Both the position numbers and the translations under genes were made by a program. A DNA stretch of 64,000 nt from Diadophis punctatus similis (lineage: Eukaryota > Chordata > Lepidosauria > Squamata > Dipsadidae): the NCBI GenBank assembly GCA_023053685.1, contig JALIGW010000062.1, forward strand, positions 2,344,604 through 2,408,603, read 5' to 3'. Each line of letters starts with the position of its first letter. Within the stretch, counting starts at the first letter, position 1. Shown here one piece after another: positions 1 to 35,957 of this stretch. The notes under the pieces were generated by a model. That model searched no databases. It had not been told where the DNA came from and saw only the letters and a program-made list of their open reading frames with translations.

Positions 1-60
1 TCACTAGCTTTCCAGGGCTGCGGCTTGGGCATGCCTGGTGTAGGGGAGTGGGCTTTGCTC

Positions 61-360
61 CAGGGGTGGGTTCTGACTTACCTCGCTGCCGTTTCGCTTC
101 CTCACGCGCCGCATGGATGCGCCATGTGGGTGCGCCATGTGGGGCGCGTGGGTGCTTCACGCGTGCGTGCGTGTGCAGTGCTAAAAACTGAGCTGCGTGT
201 GCACAGAAGCCAAAAACAAGATGGTGGCGCCTATGGCGCCGCCGAGAGAGCCCGTTCAGGGGGGTGTCCAGCTGGCCATCGCTGCCGGTTCAGCAAGCAG
301 GGAGAAGTTCCCGCTACCAGTTCTATAGAACTGGTCCGAACTGGCAGGAACCCACCTCTG
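61..360. mobile_element. Non-autonomous hAT element, CAG(A/G)GGTGGG-end family
   Basis: Begins CAGGGGTGGGTTCTGA and ends GGAACCCACCTCTG, imperfect inverted termini. The flanks CTTTGCTC (53-60) and GTTTGCTC (361-368) match 7 of 8, as expected for a hAT target duplication. The same terminal family recurs at 7941-8242, 21815-21966 and 27510-27663. It carries no transposase. Confidence 0.75.
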
Positions 361-889
361 GTTTGCTCTCATTTTATGTCCCCGTGGCTTGCCCTGTTAG
401 TGTGGGTGGAATTGGTCTTGGTGGTTCTTGCCGGTTCTTTGTTGTTTATTGTTAGCTGGTTTGTCCGAGTGGGGGTTCCATCGCAGTGCATTGAATTTAA
501 TGTTTCCCTCCTATAAATAAGCCGGAGGTGCAGTGGAGGCTTTGCGTCTCTGGAGGTCTCTGCTACTACGCTGGTTTGTGGAAGGGAGTTTTGGTTTTTG
601 AATCACAGGAAAGCAGAAGGAGCTACGTTGGTTCATATGCTACAGGCACCTTCTTCATGAGGATGTCTAAGCTTATTCCATGGAAGTGTGCAAAAAGTTC
701 CACTAAGAAGAAAAACCACCACTTAGGCTTTTTTAAAAAACAGCTCAGCCGGCTGAATGGCTTTCTAAAATCACAGTCTTTGTAATTACTTGCCTTCCCC
801 AGCAACAGGTTGTGGAAGGAACTTGGAGTAAATCACCTGATTCCCTACGGTTGTTTTGGACTACAGCTCCCATGACCCCTAGTCACAAG

Positions 890-1640
890 AGTCAGAGATG
901 CTGAAAACCTTAATTGCCAGGAGGGCAGCGTGCAAAACTCAGGTCCTAAGCAGCGTGTCAAAGAGTGGCAGACGGAAGTGGTCGGGTTTGCCAACTCCCA
1001 AGGTAGAAGGAGCCTGTTGTGCCTTGGCCGCGTCCGGCGCCGAGTCTGGAGGATCCGGAGGACGCGGAGCCGCTCATGGTGCAGCAGTACCAGCCTATGT
1101 GCCTGGCACCAGAGACGGCTGGTGATGAGGACTCGGTGCCAGAGCAGGACGATCTCCCAGGACCTTCTGCACCTGCGCAGCAGAGTTCTTCATCAGGAGA
1201 TGAAGAACTCATGCTGAATGCCAGAGCACGCAGAGCAGCCAGAAGACAGGACTGGCTGAGTAAGCGTCGGTCCAATAGGAGGAAGCAGTGAGGGCTAATT
1301 GGGCCACGCCCTTCAGTGGCTATATTAGGCCATGGTAATTAGTGCTCATTGCTGAGAACAACAATTCACTGACCGCAGCATATCCAGAGTTTCGTTTCTA
1401 CGTCTGTTTGGGAATCTTATCACCAGCTTCTGCCAGCTTTATTCCGGGAAGCCAGCCAAGTTGTTCAGATAAGAATTAATGAGTCTTGCTTTGAACTTTT
1501 GTCTGTGTGCTATTTAACCCTCACGTAATCCAAAGCACCTTATTCCTGAAGACTTTCCGTTTGTGTTGTTTTGGACTTCTAAACCCTCTGAGTTTTACTA
1601 AGAAACTTTATTAGTAAAAGGAACCTTTTTGTTTGCCTCC
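890..1640 (+). mobile_element. Possible LTR-retroelement remnant with a short acidic-then-basic open frame
   Basis: A 90-codon frame (1019-1291) is Pro/Glu/Ser-rich and ends in a strongly basic tail (ARRAARRQDW ... SKRRSNRRKQ) before TGA. It is followed by about 330 bases with a TATA-like GGCTATATTAGG and T-rich sequence, reminiscent of a retroelement ORF running into an LTR. I recognise no named family and see no second LTR. It could equally be an unrelated chance frame. Confidence 0.3.
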
Positions 1641-4096
1641 CAACGACTGTGTGTGTGTGTTTCTGGGAGGTTGCGGTGCTGGGTCACAACAGAGCCCCTG
1701 GATAGAGGAGAGCCATTGGGGAGGGGGAACGGAGGTGGGCACAGCAGTGGCGCCCGCGGGATTTAAGTGCTGCCTTATAACAGAGAAGCTTCTGGAATTC
1801 AGAACTCAGCTGCCTCTGAAAGTTTAATTGAGGAGCCGAAATAAAATGGTGCTTTGTGCCTGCTAGACCCCCTCATTATTTGGAGAATGCTTGACCTTTA
1901 TGCTTTATCTCTTACTTGATTTATTTAGTAAAAAATTCTGGGGAGAATTGCAGCAATTTTTCTGTCATTCAGGCTTATTGTTCCTGACAAATATGAAAAC
2001 CGGATGCCCCAAAACGTGTGTGTGTATGTGCATGTGCACGCCATTCTTGGAAAAAGTTAGCTTTTTCTTTCTGTGTGTGGGACTCTTTTTTTCTTGGCAA
2101 AGTAATTGGTGAGAGCCAATTTGGTGTAGCAGTTAAAAGAAACCAGAAGAATGCAAATTGTCATCCTCCCTTAGGGATGAAAGCCGGATGGGTGACTTTG
2201 GGGCAGGTGCTGTCTTTCCCTCTTCCTCTCCCCCTTCCTCTCCCCCTCTCCTCAACCCACCTCAAAGGATTGTTGTGGAGAAAACAGGAGGCATTAAGCT
2301 ATGTATGCTGCCTTGAATTAAAAAAAAAACCAGGACAAAAAGTAGTCCATACAATTGCCAGGACCTGAGAAATGTTTGCAGTAGCCCACCAGGTGTTTGC
2401 TGCCTTGCAAGAGCCTCTTTTGTGACCTGCCACAGCTGCCACTTCTCTGCACAGGGATCTGGGCAGGTTGGAGGGCAAAGCAAGTTCTTCTCCACACCAG
2501 GGGTGTCCCTGCTCCTCTGCCTCTTGGGCTCAATACATGGGCTTCTCCTGGTACTTTCCAGCCAGCCAGCTCCCTCTGACTTCAGTGCGGCAGTCGGAAT
2601 CCACAGTGCAGAGAGAGCGCCTGGTCGAGGTGTAAACACTTTCCTTGAGGCACTTTTGATGAGCTTCTTGGGAGCTCCTGAGTTCTCAGACACGTTTCAA
2701 AGCATGGACCGACTGCACTTTATGAGAGTCGGAGGATTGATGCTTTAGCTTCCATCTAAGGGCAGCCTAAGCATCTGGGCTCCACCTGATGACTGAAGGA
2801 AGCCAGCATCTTGCTTTGCTTTGAAGCAGAGGCCTGGATAATGAGAGGTGGTGGTGCCCAGGAGGCGCCCTGGGAAAGATAGGAAGTGGCTCCATGAGTT
2901 CTGCATTACTCATGTCATTATTGAGCGTGTATATAACATCTACAGGGAGGCTGCTGGAATGAGCTTTCCAGAGCCCTGCCTCCCCCCCCCCTTTATTATC
3001 TTGCATTTCTTCAGGAGGGAAAGAACAAGAAAAAACAACATACTTTTCACTTGTTAACACACAGGTAGTTGTAGCCGAAACAGAATCGGAGAGTTGGATG
3101 ATGCGTTATGTGCAATCAGGAGAACTTACTGGATAGTTTCCCATCATTTATAGCCAGAAGTAACTTTGCAAATTCTAGGCTGTGGGAGCTATTGTTTTAA
3201 TCTATTCCAAAGTTTTGGGGATTGATACCAAAGTATAAACTGTGGTTATGGTGATGAAAAACTGCTTCAGAATATCAGAAAAAGATGGAATTGGTTAGTG
3301 CCTATGAGGGGAGAGGGGGAAGTTTTGCAAATTGTCCCCAATGTTGTCCCCATTTAGGTAGATCCAAAGTGGTGGGGCTCCCTGAAGGTTGGAAGGTCAG
3401 TTGTAGAAGGCCATCCCTGCTGTTTGCACTCTCTTCTGGCCACATGGATTGGCCCATGATAGGCAGAAACCTTTGAGGAAACCCTTGGTTCATTGTTTGG
3501 AAGTTTTTATTTTACTGAAACTCCACCCTCAGGAAAAGCTTTACTCTTATGTGACTCCTCTCTTCATATGGGGAGCTCTGTGACTATAAAACCCTTTCCC
3601 CCAGTGATGGGAGGCGTTTGGTGGAGTTTGCAGTTTTCACTGGGGAAAAAAAGGGTCGCTCCTGGAATAGATTTATCTGTTGCCTTCTTCGGGACATCTC
3701 GCATTGTTAAACAAATTATACTTTCATTTATTATCTGAATTCTTCAAAAGATCAAATCTTTATTCACTTGAAATGATGATGGTATAGAAATTGGTTTTTA
3801 TTTTACTGTCAGAATGAAAATGCCCCAAGACCTTATGGTTAATAGTTTTAAATTAATATAGTCCCTTTGCTAGTATTTTGCTTCACATTGTCTTAGCCTA
3901 ATGTAAAAAAGTGATGTTTAGAACAAAATATTTGTTGCTTAGTTTCCTTATGCATGTTAAATGAAAACCAAGTCATTGTATGGCTTGCCACGTATATGGA
4001 TCGAGCCACTGTCTTTGAACCCCGTTGCGTGCACCAGGTTCCCTCCAGGGACAAAGAGCTGAACAAAGTCAGTTATGGATCTTTATCTCCATAAAA

Positions 4097-4446
4097 CAGG
4101 GGTCAGCAACCTGTGGCTCTGGAGCCGCATGTGGCTCTTTCATCCCTCTGCTGCGGTTCCCTGTTGCTGGTCGGCACCACAATTTTGAGAGGAGCTTCCG
4201 GTTGGTGGCGGGGGGGGGGAGCAGGGCGTGATAGGAGGAGACTCTATGGCAAGGGGCGGGTTTTCCGGTCAGCTCCACAATTGATAGGGCTTTTGGTTAG
4301 GACTGGTAGAGGAAAAAGGATGCCGTGCTAGGAGGAGACTCTATGGTGGGGGAACAGGACTTCCGGTCGGCTCCAGAATGGAAGTGGGGCAGCCTTCTGG
4401 TTAGGACCTTTGTGGCTCTTTGAGTGTTTAAGGTTGCTGACCCCTG
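4097..4446. mobile_element. Non-autonomous hAT element, CAGGGGTCAGCAACC termini
   Basis: Termini CAGGGGTCAGCAACCTGTGG and the complementary GGTTGCTGACCCCTG. Flanks CCATAAAA (4089-4096) and CCATAAAG (4447-4454) match 7 of 8. The interior is GC-rich with a partial internal duplication (the GGAGGAGACTCTATGG segment occurs twice). No coding capacity. Confidence 0.85.
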
Positions 4447-5398
4447 CCATAAAGAAACTACTAGTAAAGACTTATTTGGAGTAAAGATTCTGACCCAAAA
4501 TATGGTATCCTATTTGCCATTTTGTACTTGGCTAAGGCAAATGTTGACGGAGTTCAATTTCCAAAAAAAGAAAAAAATCACTTGTAGTTATAGAGGTCCT
4601 TGGTGCTCTCTGAGCTTGGCTGTTTTCTTGGAGACGTTCCTTTATCTTCCTTGATGATTGTAGAATTACCTGCTCTTTCTTCAAGAGGCAGGCATTGGCA
4701 GGGCTCCAGTTCAAATTTCACCGGAGGTTTTGTGTAACACACTAGATGCGGCCAACACAAAATACTTCAGTATGTTGTGGGAATCCAACCCTCGTTAAAC
4801 CATAAAGGCACCTCTTCTTTGGGGCAGATCTTGTTATTTAGGCATAACTGTTGATAAATTGGGTTTGAGACTTCAGAGTGGGTGCTACATTTCCCTCTGC
4901 CCAATGGGAAGAACCAGCCCTGGCCTTAGAAATAGGGGATGCGATGGAAGACACCCCCCCCCCTTCCTGATGTTTGTAATTGTCCCAGTGGCATCTCTGA
5001 GCTTGTCAGTTGTTCCCAAAGGCTCTCTCTGTCTGCAAATCACCCGTGGTTGATAGGTGGCAGTTTACTGTACTTAATAAGCATATCTCTGATGGGGTCT
5101 CTCGATACCTTTAGGAATGTTCTGTTCTGCATGTGGTGTTCTTTTATGTAAGGCTCTTCATTTGAGCCATAAAGCCCCAGAGTTGGTTGCCTCTTCCTCT
5201 GCTCTGGGGTGAGTGATGGGGATGCAAGATAGGAGACTAAAACTCTTCAAATTGTTTACTTTATATCTGGGGTGGCAAGTAATCACGGAATCTGGGAAAA
5301 GAGGTTGGATGCTTTGTCCACAAAACGTTTCACTTTCCATAATGCCATCTTTTTCCCACTGAAGAAACTGACATGCTTTTTCTCCTTGCCCCTTTCAG

Positions 5399-29991
<24,593 letters not shown>

Positions 29992-31649
29992 CCAGGGGGG
30001 ACTCTTGGCCTGTCCGGACTGGGATCTCTGTCCCCTGGCTTTATTTTTCTAACGGTTCCTCTCTTCCATCATGACCAAGTCTGCGTTTTCCACTCTTTTG
30101 CAGCCATTTTGAAGGACTCGGTGTTACAGAAACGATCCTTTCCTTCTGAGAAGAGTTTCCTCCTGCTTTTATTAGGTCAAACGCCTGACTAGACTTGGTG
30201 GCAAAATAATTTGCATCACTTAAAAGTCTCTAAACCCTTTTTTTAACCCGAGAGGCTGAAATGCTGAAGGAGAACTCAACAGAGACTCTACTGCCCCCCT
30301 CCCGCTGTGGCCGAAGCCTGGAGGGGGAGCGACTCTGCCCTTCCTGGGGGGGCTCCTTTTGCCAGGCCAGAGGGCCGATCCTCTACGAAGGCGATGAGGG
30401 GGCAACCTCGGTGAATGGTACTGCAGTGGGAGGCGGCCAGAGCTCCAAGGCCGGCCGGCCGGCGTGAATGTTCTAATCTTCTGCTGGTCTGCCGATCCCC
30501 CCCCCCTTGCCTGGCAGCAGCCCCCCCTTCTCCATTGAGATGAAGATCCTAATCTTTTTTTATAGATAAGAGGGAAAAAGCTCATGTACTGTGGATTGTT
30601 TTTTAAAGCGTACCTTTTTAGATATTTCTTTTACCTTTTTTAAATCAATATATAGATTCAAGCTCCGGTGGCGAAAACTTCTTCAGAGATAGCGGCCCTG
30701 TTGAGGGCGGTGGGTGTGACCTGGGCCCAGCAAGGGGTTGCCCAGCCGCCCTTGGCAAGGCCTCGTGTCTGCCTGTGCAGGATGGCATCGGCCATCGCCC
30801 CTTGGGGGGGTAGGAAGGCCTGGCTCCTCGGCCTTTGGGTGGAGGGAGCCTGTTAAGCCCCATTGCTCGAGGTCTCCCAGCAGCCAGTGGGACCTGAGCT
30901 TCCATTCTGATCCTGGCATTGGGCAGCTTCTCTGAGAGCGAAGGGGCTGCCAGATCCATGGCAGGCAAGGCGACCCCAGACAGCAGGCAGCCCTGAGGCT
31001 AAACTGCAGTCCGGGCTTCCCCCTTGCCAGAAGAACGGGTGTGTCGTGCAAGTGCAGGTTTCCAAATAATCAAAACTTTTACCTCAAGGTATGGTGGGAG
31101 AATATGCTTTGGGGAAGGGGAGGGTGGGCAAGCGATGTTTTTGTAAGGTTCATCCATTTTTTAGAAGCTTTTTTTTTCCTCCAGCCTGCCCTGGAGACCT
31201 GCACTTTGCCCACGACGCACCCGGAATCGAGTTATCCTTTTTTCATGTACATAGAAATACTTTATTTATTAACTCCAGTGGTCACTTAAAAAATGTATCC
31301 TGCATTTTGAAGAGCAGCAGACAAAATGTAGGTTTGTGTTGTTTTTAAAACTAAGCTCTGAAAAAGAAAATTGGGAATCTTTTTAATTTAAATGTATTTT
31401 GACTTTTTAACCAACAGGTGCTATGGACCTTTGATAGTTTCCTGTTCTGGTGCTTATTCCTTGTACGTGGATTCAGTTTCGGGGAATGGGATTGTTTGGG
31501 ATTCTTTGGGTTTCTTTTTGTATAGACTTTGGACTTACAGGTATTGGTAACTTCCAGATAAAGCATGTTTTATTTGTATATTCCTAGTCTTCTCCCATGT
31601 CCGTCTTTTTCTCTGTATCTTGTTTTAAAGTAGAACAGTTTGGAAAAAA

Positions 31650-31655
31650 AATAAA
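31650..31655 (+). terminator. BRD3: BRD3 poly(A) signal AATAAA
   Basis: Canonical hexamer 1.66 kb downstream of the BRD3 stop codon, in an AT-rich stretch and followed by sequence that no longer resembles UTR. It is the last good candidate in the tail; a non-canonical AGATAAAG at about 31557 could be an earlier minor site. Confidence 0.7.
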
Positions 31656-31675
31656 GCAACAAAGACCCATTTAAG

Positions 31676-33359
31676 AGCAGATGCCACTTCTGTACTTGAC
31701 ACCATAACAGGCCTGGGAGCAGAAGTCTCTGCCGAGTTATACTTTATTGACTGATGCAATTTAGAAGGAAACATACTGAACATTGTCCGGTGCACCTTTC
31801 AAATTCGCTCCTTCTGGATCCTCACTGGCATCACATTTGGGGCATCGGAATGAATGGGAAAGGGCCAGACTGACCACTGTTTACCCAAGGTAAAATACGC
31901 ACGAAAAGCAGCTGCTCAGGTTGGCCAAAGGCGGCTGGTTGCCCGGATTTGCAAGGGCTGCTTCCCAGAACTGGAGGGATTCAAACTTGGTTCTCCCGTC
32001 AGATGAGCAGAGCTGTACAGCTAAGACACAAAGCAGAGGCTGTTTCCCCGAGCATCATAACTGTGTCTGCGCCAGTGCCAAGGAAATGCGTCCAGGAAGC
32101 CCAGAACATGGAAATGGCCCTCAAAGGGGCTCCTGGACAGCCCAGCTGACCACGTCACCTGCAGCAGAGTTTGGCCTCACGGTGCCACTTGCCTTCATTG
32201 TTGGGACTGACAGCAAGCCCGGCTTCTCCCAGCTGGTCGATACGAACACGGCAGGCATCTAAGCCCAGCTGGCATCTTTGCCACGTGCCTGCAAAGGCCT
32301 GAGCTAGGCGAAAGTCTGCTTGAGATTTGAACCAGCAACCCAGGGCTCGGACAACGCGTCAAGCTGTGGCCAAAGCCAAGAATGTGGAGATGTTGCTACT
32401 GAAACCCTTGGAGGAATCCTGGCAGGCCTTGGGGCGAACAGGCCCCCAACCTCCAGGCCAGATTTCAGCAAGAGATCTGAAATTTCAGCCAGAACTCTCT
32501 GATTGTCCACACCCCCAGCAGAGAAGCCGGCCTGGCCTTCAAGAAGCACAAGGGGGAGGGGGGCTCAATGCAACACCCACACCAGCAGCCGAGAGGGTGG
32601 CCTGGAATGAGCGCTGCAAGGTTTCACTCGACACCATGCTGGACCCCAGAGGGAAGCTGGGGGAGGCGGCTCTGGAGTAGCTCCATGCCACCCAGTGGAG
32701 GAAGCCAGAGGAGACCCCCACCCCAGAGTGCGCAGAATCTGCATGTCCCCCAAGAAGCAATGCCACCCAACTTGTCCTGGGTTCAAAGCAAACCAGGGCA
32801 CGGCTTTGGGGTCGAGGATTGGGTCCAGATTTGCCTCGTGGTCCAAGAGGAAACTCCTGTGTGGAGTTCAGCCTTCCCCAACTCAGAGCTGGCAGGAAAG
32901 GGGGCTAAATTTCTATCTCCCTCACCCAATCTGGGTGGACTACAGCTGCCATCAGTCTCAGCCAGCACATTAGGGATGTCGGGAAGGGCCTCTAGGGAAT
33001 GGGGAAGGGTGGCCTCTTCCTGCCTGTGCCCCAGCCTCCTTTTCTCCCCCTCCCAATTTTCTGGAAAGGTCCAGGCACAAGGGGGGGGGTAGGAATCCCC
33101 CCCTTGTGCCTCTTTGCTTGTAAAGTAGGGGAGGAACCTGAGCTCCTGCCCCACTGGGCTCCCCTCCTTCCTTCCAGCAGCTGCCTTGCCCTCAGCTCAC
33201 CCATAGCCTTGGTCCATGGGGTTCCCACTCTAAAGACTGCAAGAGGCAGGTCAGGAGGAACTTTCTGCCACCACAAGCTGTCAGCTGGTGGAACAGCCGG
33301 CCACTTGAAGCAGGGGCCAAAGGCATGAAGAGTCGTGCAGGTGACTGCCAGGCGCTTCC
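31676..33359. other. Interval between the BRD3 3' end and the BRD3OS ORF
   Basis: No second gene and no clear repeat. On the minus strand this is where the BRD3OS transcript tail would lie if it overlaps BRD3 as in human. Poly-G/C runs occur near 33083. Confidence 0.5.
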
Positions 33360-33461
33360 TTGGGTCCAGGAACGGGACCTTCGCTTCTTCCCCGCCTGAG
33401 CGCGGAGCCAACGATGCAGAGACCGCATTCCGGGCCGAGGGTCGTCCGGGGAGGCGCCGGG

Positions 33462-33716
33462 TCACATCAGGGCGCAGAAGCGGGACTGGCCGGTGTCGCG
33501 GACGCCCTCCAGCTTGCTCCGGTCCCGCACCAGGATGGCCTGGTTGCCGTACTGCGCGTACCAGGCGCTGCGGCTGCGGCTCAGGTAGGTGGCGGGCGGG
33601 CGGGCCTCCAGCTGCCGCTGCTGTTGCTGCCAGATGAGCAGCGAGGCGTCCCCGTAGCGCAGGCGGCCGTAAGCCTCGGACAGCGCCTTCTCGGCCAGCG
33701 GAGGCCGCGCCGACAT
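33462..33716 (-). CDS. BRD3OS: BRD3OS small protein, 84 codons, antisense to and converging on BRD3
   Basis: Single uninterrupted frame with ATG at 33716-33714 and TGA at 33464-33462. The product begins [20 protein letters not shown] and contains [29 protein letters not shown] and the C-terminus [12 protein letters not shown] recognise this as the protein predicted for human BRD3OS (formerly LINC00094), which lies tail-to-tail with BRD3. It has no signal peptide, membrane segment or known domain; the centre is Gln-rich. Function is unknown. The start codon is the first ATG after a GC-rich leader, and a C-rich stretch with CAG at about 33730 could be a splice acceptor for an upstream non-coding exon. 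The position beside VAV2 and BRD3 supports orthology. Confidence 0.88.
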   Translation of the reverse strand: MSARPPLAEKALSEAYGRLRYGDASLLIWQQQQRQLEARPPATYLSRSRSAWYAQYGNQAILVRDRSKLEGVRDTGQSRFCALM

Positions 33717-33765
33717 CGCCCTCGGCTCCCCTGGGCGGCGGGCAGGAGCCCCGGGACGGCCGCCT

Positions 33766-33797
33766 GGAAGGAAGGAAGGAAGGAAGGAAGGAAGGAA
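33766..33797. repeat. (GGAA)n microsatellite in the BRD3OS CpG island
   Basis: About eight GGAA units, 50 bases upstream of the BRD3OS start codon on its strand. GGAA runs can bind ETS factors in other settings; that role is not shown here. Confidence 0.85.
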
Positions 33798-34324
33798 AGA
33801 GGGCAGCGGCTGGCGGAGCGTCCCGGAGCGCTGACCCGCAGCTCTGCGGCCCAGCGAGCATCGGGCAGCCGGCCGGCCGGGTCGGGCTCACGGAGCAGCC
33901 AAGCCACGGTCAGCCGGCCCGAGAGCGCCCCGCTGCAGCTCTCCTCCCGCGGACCCGCCCGCCCTACCTGGGCTCCGGCAAGCAGCGGCCGGCGGGCGAT
34001 CGGCGCGGCTCCCGGAGAGACTGCCCACCGCCCTCCTCCGGCGTCGGCGCGTCTCCTCGCTACGCGGGGCGGAGCTCCGGCCGTTGCCGCCCCCGCCTGG
34101 CCGCTGGGCAGCGCGCGGGAGGAGAGGAGGGTCTGCTCGGCTCTGAGCCCCGCCTCGGGAAGGCGGCGCTTTAGTTCCGCCTAGAAAAGGGAAAATATAA
34201 ATGTGACAAGAGGAGTTATGCAACCAAGAAGAATCTGAGAGAGGCGGCACCAGTTAGAAGCTCCAGGTATTGTCTTTTCTAAATGTTTGGCATAAATATG
34301 GATTTGAAATGCCTTATGTGGAAT

Positions 34325-34523
34325 ATAGCCATAGCCCGTAGACTTACATACCGCTTCCCAGTGCTCTCTAAGCCGTTTACAGACTCAGCATAGTTACCTC
34401 AACAATCTGGGTCCCCATTTTACCCACCTCGATGGAAGGATGAGTCATGGAAGGATGAGTCACCCTTCAGCCTGCCGGCAGCCGGCAGTCAGCAGAGATA
34501 GCCTGCAGTACTGCATTCTAACC
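34325..34523 (-). repeat. tRNA-derived squamate SINE, minus strand
   Basis: Plus-strand view: GACTTACATACCGCTTCCCA, then CAACAATCTGGGTCCCCATT, then a short duplication of ATGGAAGGATGAGTCA (34433-34459). Same family as 55313-55568. The head is degraded. Confidence 0.7.
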
Positions 34524-34784
34524 ATATAAATGGAATGCTCTTCAAAAAAAGAAGAAAATCATTTCGCTGTTTGAACAAAATGGAAACAAAAATGAAACAA
34601 AATTTCAAAATTGAAAAAAATTGAAACGATGTAATTTGTAGGAAATGCATGTTAGAAAAAAGGACAAAAATACTTGCTTTACTTAAAAAAAAAGGAGAAT
34701 TAATTTCAGGAGGAACCAAAAAAATGGAGTTATTTAATTGGGAACATCAGTGAAGGTGGAACTTTTCAATGCACAATGAAGATA

Positions 34785-34886
34785 TCCTGCCAGAAAGTCT
34801 GTAGAGATTCTGTCATCCAGGTCCTGGTTGTCCCAAAGGTGCTTTTTCAGGAGGTAACTGGACTTTCTTGTTTTTTCTTTTGAAGA
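34785..34886. repeat. Repeat R, left piece, interrupted first by a LINE and then by an LTR element
   Basis: GTCATCCAGGTCCTGGTTGT and TTTTTCAGGAGG continue, after the LINE, at 35933-35957 (GTTTCGCTTCTCATCCAAG) and, after the LTR element, at 41910-41956 (CTTCTTCAGCTCTG then GTGGGGAATGGAAGGA). The undisturbed order is seen at 45035-45180. The family is not identified. Confidence 0.8.
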
Positions 34887-35932
34887 AGGCAGTGTTCTAG
34901 GACCAACACTCTTCATACTCTACATAAATGATCTTTGTGATCATATTATAAGCAACTGCGTTCTCTTTGCTGATGATGTTAAACTATTTAACACCACCGA
35001 CAATGTTGCTACCCTTCAAAAAGACCTTGACCATGTAGCAGAATGGTCAAACAACTGGCAACTTCAAATCTCAACCAACAAATGCTCTGTCTTACACATT
35101 GGCAAAAAAAATCAGAATACAAAATACAAACTTGGAGGAAACGAACTTGTAGATGACCCTCACTCTGTCAAAGACCTTGGAGTACTCATATCCAATGACC
35201 TAAGTGCTAGAGCCCATTGTAACAACATTGCCAAAAAGGCACTAAGAGTTGTTAATCTAATCTTGCGTAGCTTCTTCTCTGGCAACATTACATTACTAAC
35301 CAGAGCATACAAAACATTTGTTAGACCAATTCTGGAATACAGCTCACCTGTCTGGAACCCGCACTGCATATCAGACATAAATACAATCGAGAGAGTCCAG
35401 AAATATTTCACAAGAAGAGTCCTTCACTCCTCCACTCACAACAAAATACCTTATTCCACCAGACTTGAAATACTGGGATTAGACAATTTACAACTACGTC
35501 ACCTCCGATCTGATCTAAATGTAGTTCATAAAATCATATACCAAAATGTCCTTCCTGTTAATGACTACTTCAGCTTCAACCGTAACAATACACAAGCACG
35601 TAATAGATTCAAACTAAATGTAAAGCGCTCCAAACTCGACTGCAGAAAATACGACTTCAGCAACAGAGTGATCAATGCCTGGAATGCACTACCTGACTCT
35701 GTGGTTTCTTCCCCAAACCCCAAAAACTTTAACCTTAGACTGTCTACAGTCGACCTCTCCTCGTTTCTAAGAGGTCTGTAAGGGGCGTGCATAAGCGCAC
35801 CAGCGTGCCTACCGTCCCTGTCCTACTGTCCAATTGTCCTCTTTTATCGTTACTTTTTACTTATGTTTGTACAAATTACTATCCTATACATGTTTGACAA
35901 ATAAATAAAATAAATAAAAAATAAAAATAAAG
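34887..35932 (+). mobile_element. 5'-truncated LINE (Jockey/CR1 superfamily, Rex1-like) with open RT C-terminus
   Basis: A single frame 34888-35781 (297 codons and stop) starts at the GSVLGPTLF block and includes the catalytic FADD box (LFADDVKLF), the thumb (WSNNWQLQISTNKCSVLHIG) and the C-terminal SNRVINAWNALPDSVV region. There is no frameshift. The 3' UTR is short and ends in AATAAATAAAATAAAT-type A-rich repeats. The upstream RT, endonuclease and ORF1 are missing, so the copy is dead, but the open frame implies recent insertion. Clade choice (Rex1 or another CR1-superfamily member) is uncertain. Confidence 0.82.
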
Positions 35933-35957
35933 ACGTTTCGCTTCTCATCCAAGAAGC

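Larger units (their letters stand above)
1..5398 (+). other. BRD3: Region upstream of the first BRD3 coding exon (presumed intron 1)
   Basis: No CpG island or BRD3 promoter is visible, so the non-coding first exon probably lies left of the window. Recognisable content is a hAT element (61-360), an unassigned retroelement-like frame (about 890-1640) and a second hAT element (4097-4446). I see no conserved gene in 1640-4090 or 4450-5390. Confidence 0.6.
33360..34170 (-). promoter_or_regulatory. BRD3OS: CpG island covering the BRD3OS ORF and its likely promoter
   Basis: Dense CpG and high GC from about 33360 to 34170, dropping abruptly to AT-rich sequence at 34180. There is no TATA box. The minus-strand transcription start is probably within 33890-34170. 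A (GGAA)n run lies at 33766-33797, within the island. Confidence 0.65.

Noticed and set aside
1..1000. BRD3 promoter or first exon at the left edge
   Set aside because: The GC-rich part is a hAT element with target duplication, and no CpG island or splice donor consistent with a 5' UTR exon was seen.
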